Below are positions 7,632-7,719 of a DNA stretch of 7,719 bases, in pieces. This DNA comes from CAZSAT01 sp964604675 (GTDB lineage: Bacteria > Myxococcota_A > UBA796 > CAJQPC01). The stretch is from assembly GCA_964604675.1 (NCBI GenBank), contig CAZSAT010000211.1, positions 1-7,719 on the forward strand. Direction: 5' to 3'. A program made the translations under genes and the position numbers. Positions within the stretch are counted from its first letter, which is position 1. Each line of letters begins with the position of its first letter. The notes under the pieces are model-generated. The model had not been told where the DNA came from, did not search any database, and saw only the letters and a program-made list of their open reading frames with translations.

Positions 7632-7672
7632 TCAGGCGGGCGCGTAGAGGTCGGCGACCGTGTCGCGGAGGG
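7632..7672 (-). CDS. 3' end of an upstream gene, truncated by the contig end
   Basis: On the minus strand, bases 7670-7635 read LRDTVADLYAPA, followed by TGA at 7634-7632. The start and nearly all of the gene are missing because genomic sequence stops at about 7672, where adapter begins. Twelve residues are too few to name a family. The tail would lie 30 bases upstream of the selenoprotein GTG in the same direction, so the two may be co-transcribed. It could also be chance open frame. Confidence 0.35.
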
Positions 7673-7719
7673 AGATCGGAAGAGCGTCGTGTAGGGAAAG
7701 AGTGTAGATCTCGGTGGTC
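7673..7719. other. Illumina TruSeq adapter contamination at the contig end
   Basis: The last 47 bases, beginning AGATCGGAAGAGC and ending in CTCGGTGGTC, match from memory the reverse complement of the Illumina TruSeq universal adapter, base for base. Composition falls abruptly from very GC-rich to mixed. This stretch is a library artefact and carries no biology. The first base or two at the boundary could equally be genomic. Confidence 0.97.

Noticed and set aside
6318..7694. 458-codon plus-strand frame opposite the selenoprotein gene
   Set aside because: No recognisable domain, and it ends inside the adapter sequence, so its last codons and stop are artefacts.

Overview
The window is very GC-rich and looks like the end of a metagenomic or draft contig from a Myxococcota (delta-proteobacterial) organism. 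The reasons are a PUFA-synthase protein with an acylglycerol-phosphate acyltransferase fused to its C-terminus, an arrangement known from myxobacteria; an exported protein with an Asp/Pro/Gly/Thr-rich linker after a Cys-rich N-terminus; and a selenoprotein. The taxonomy is an inference.

Layout. Bases 1-5360 (+) hold the 3' part of a giant PfaC/Pfa3-type subunit of a polyunsaturated fatty acid synthase. It runs from the tail of a chain-length-factor ketosynthase, through a Pro/Ala linker, four FabA/FabZ-like hot-dog units (pseudo-DH, DH, pseudo-DH, DH) and a polyketide-type dehydratase, to a PlsC-like acyltransferase. Bases 5406-5759 (+) encode a small membrane-anchored protein of unknown function. 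A convergent minus-strand gene occupies 7601-5760, and its stop abuts the small gene's stop inside one TGATCA hexamer. At 7672-7632 (-) lies the last dozen codons of a further upstream gene. Bases 7673-7719 are not genomic: they are Illumina TruSeq adapter left on the contig end.

The main discovery is that the minus-strand gene is interrupted by an in-frame TGA (6077-6075) exactly where the first cysteine of a thioredoxin-type CxxC motif belongs (Trp-TGA-Pro-Val-Cys). Reading continues in the same frame for 104 codons and completes the redoxin fold. Eleven nucleotides after the TGA is a perfect 6-bp hairpin with a GGUC apical loop closed by A-U, matching the apical part of the E. coli fdhF SECIS. 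The gene therefore most likely encodes a 613-residue selenoprotein, with Sec509 and Cys512 as a UxxC redox pair. It would be an exported, probably lipid-anchored protein with a roughly seven-bladed LVIVD-like beta-propeller, an Ig-like domain and a C-terminal TlpA/AhpC-type redoxin. A standard gene caller would split it into a truncated 508-aa protein and a spurious 83-aa ORF.

Functionally, the PUFA-synthase protein builds and probably transfers long-chain polyunsaturated acyl groups into phospholipid. The selenoprotein is a separate extracytoplasmic redox protein, and nothing in the sequence links the two.
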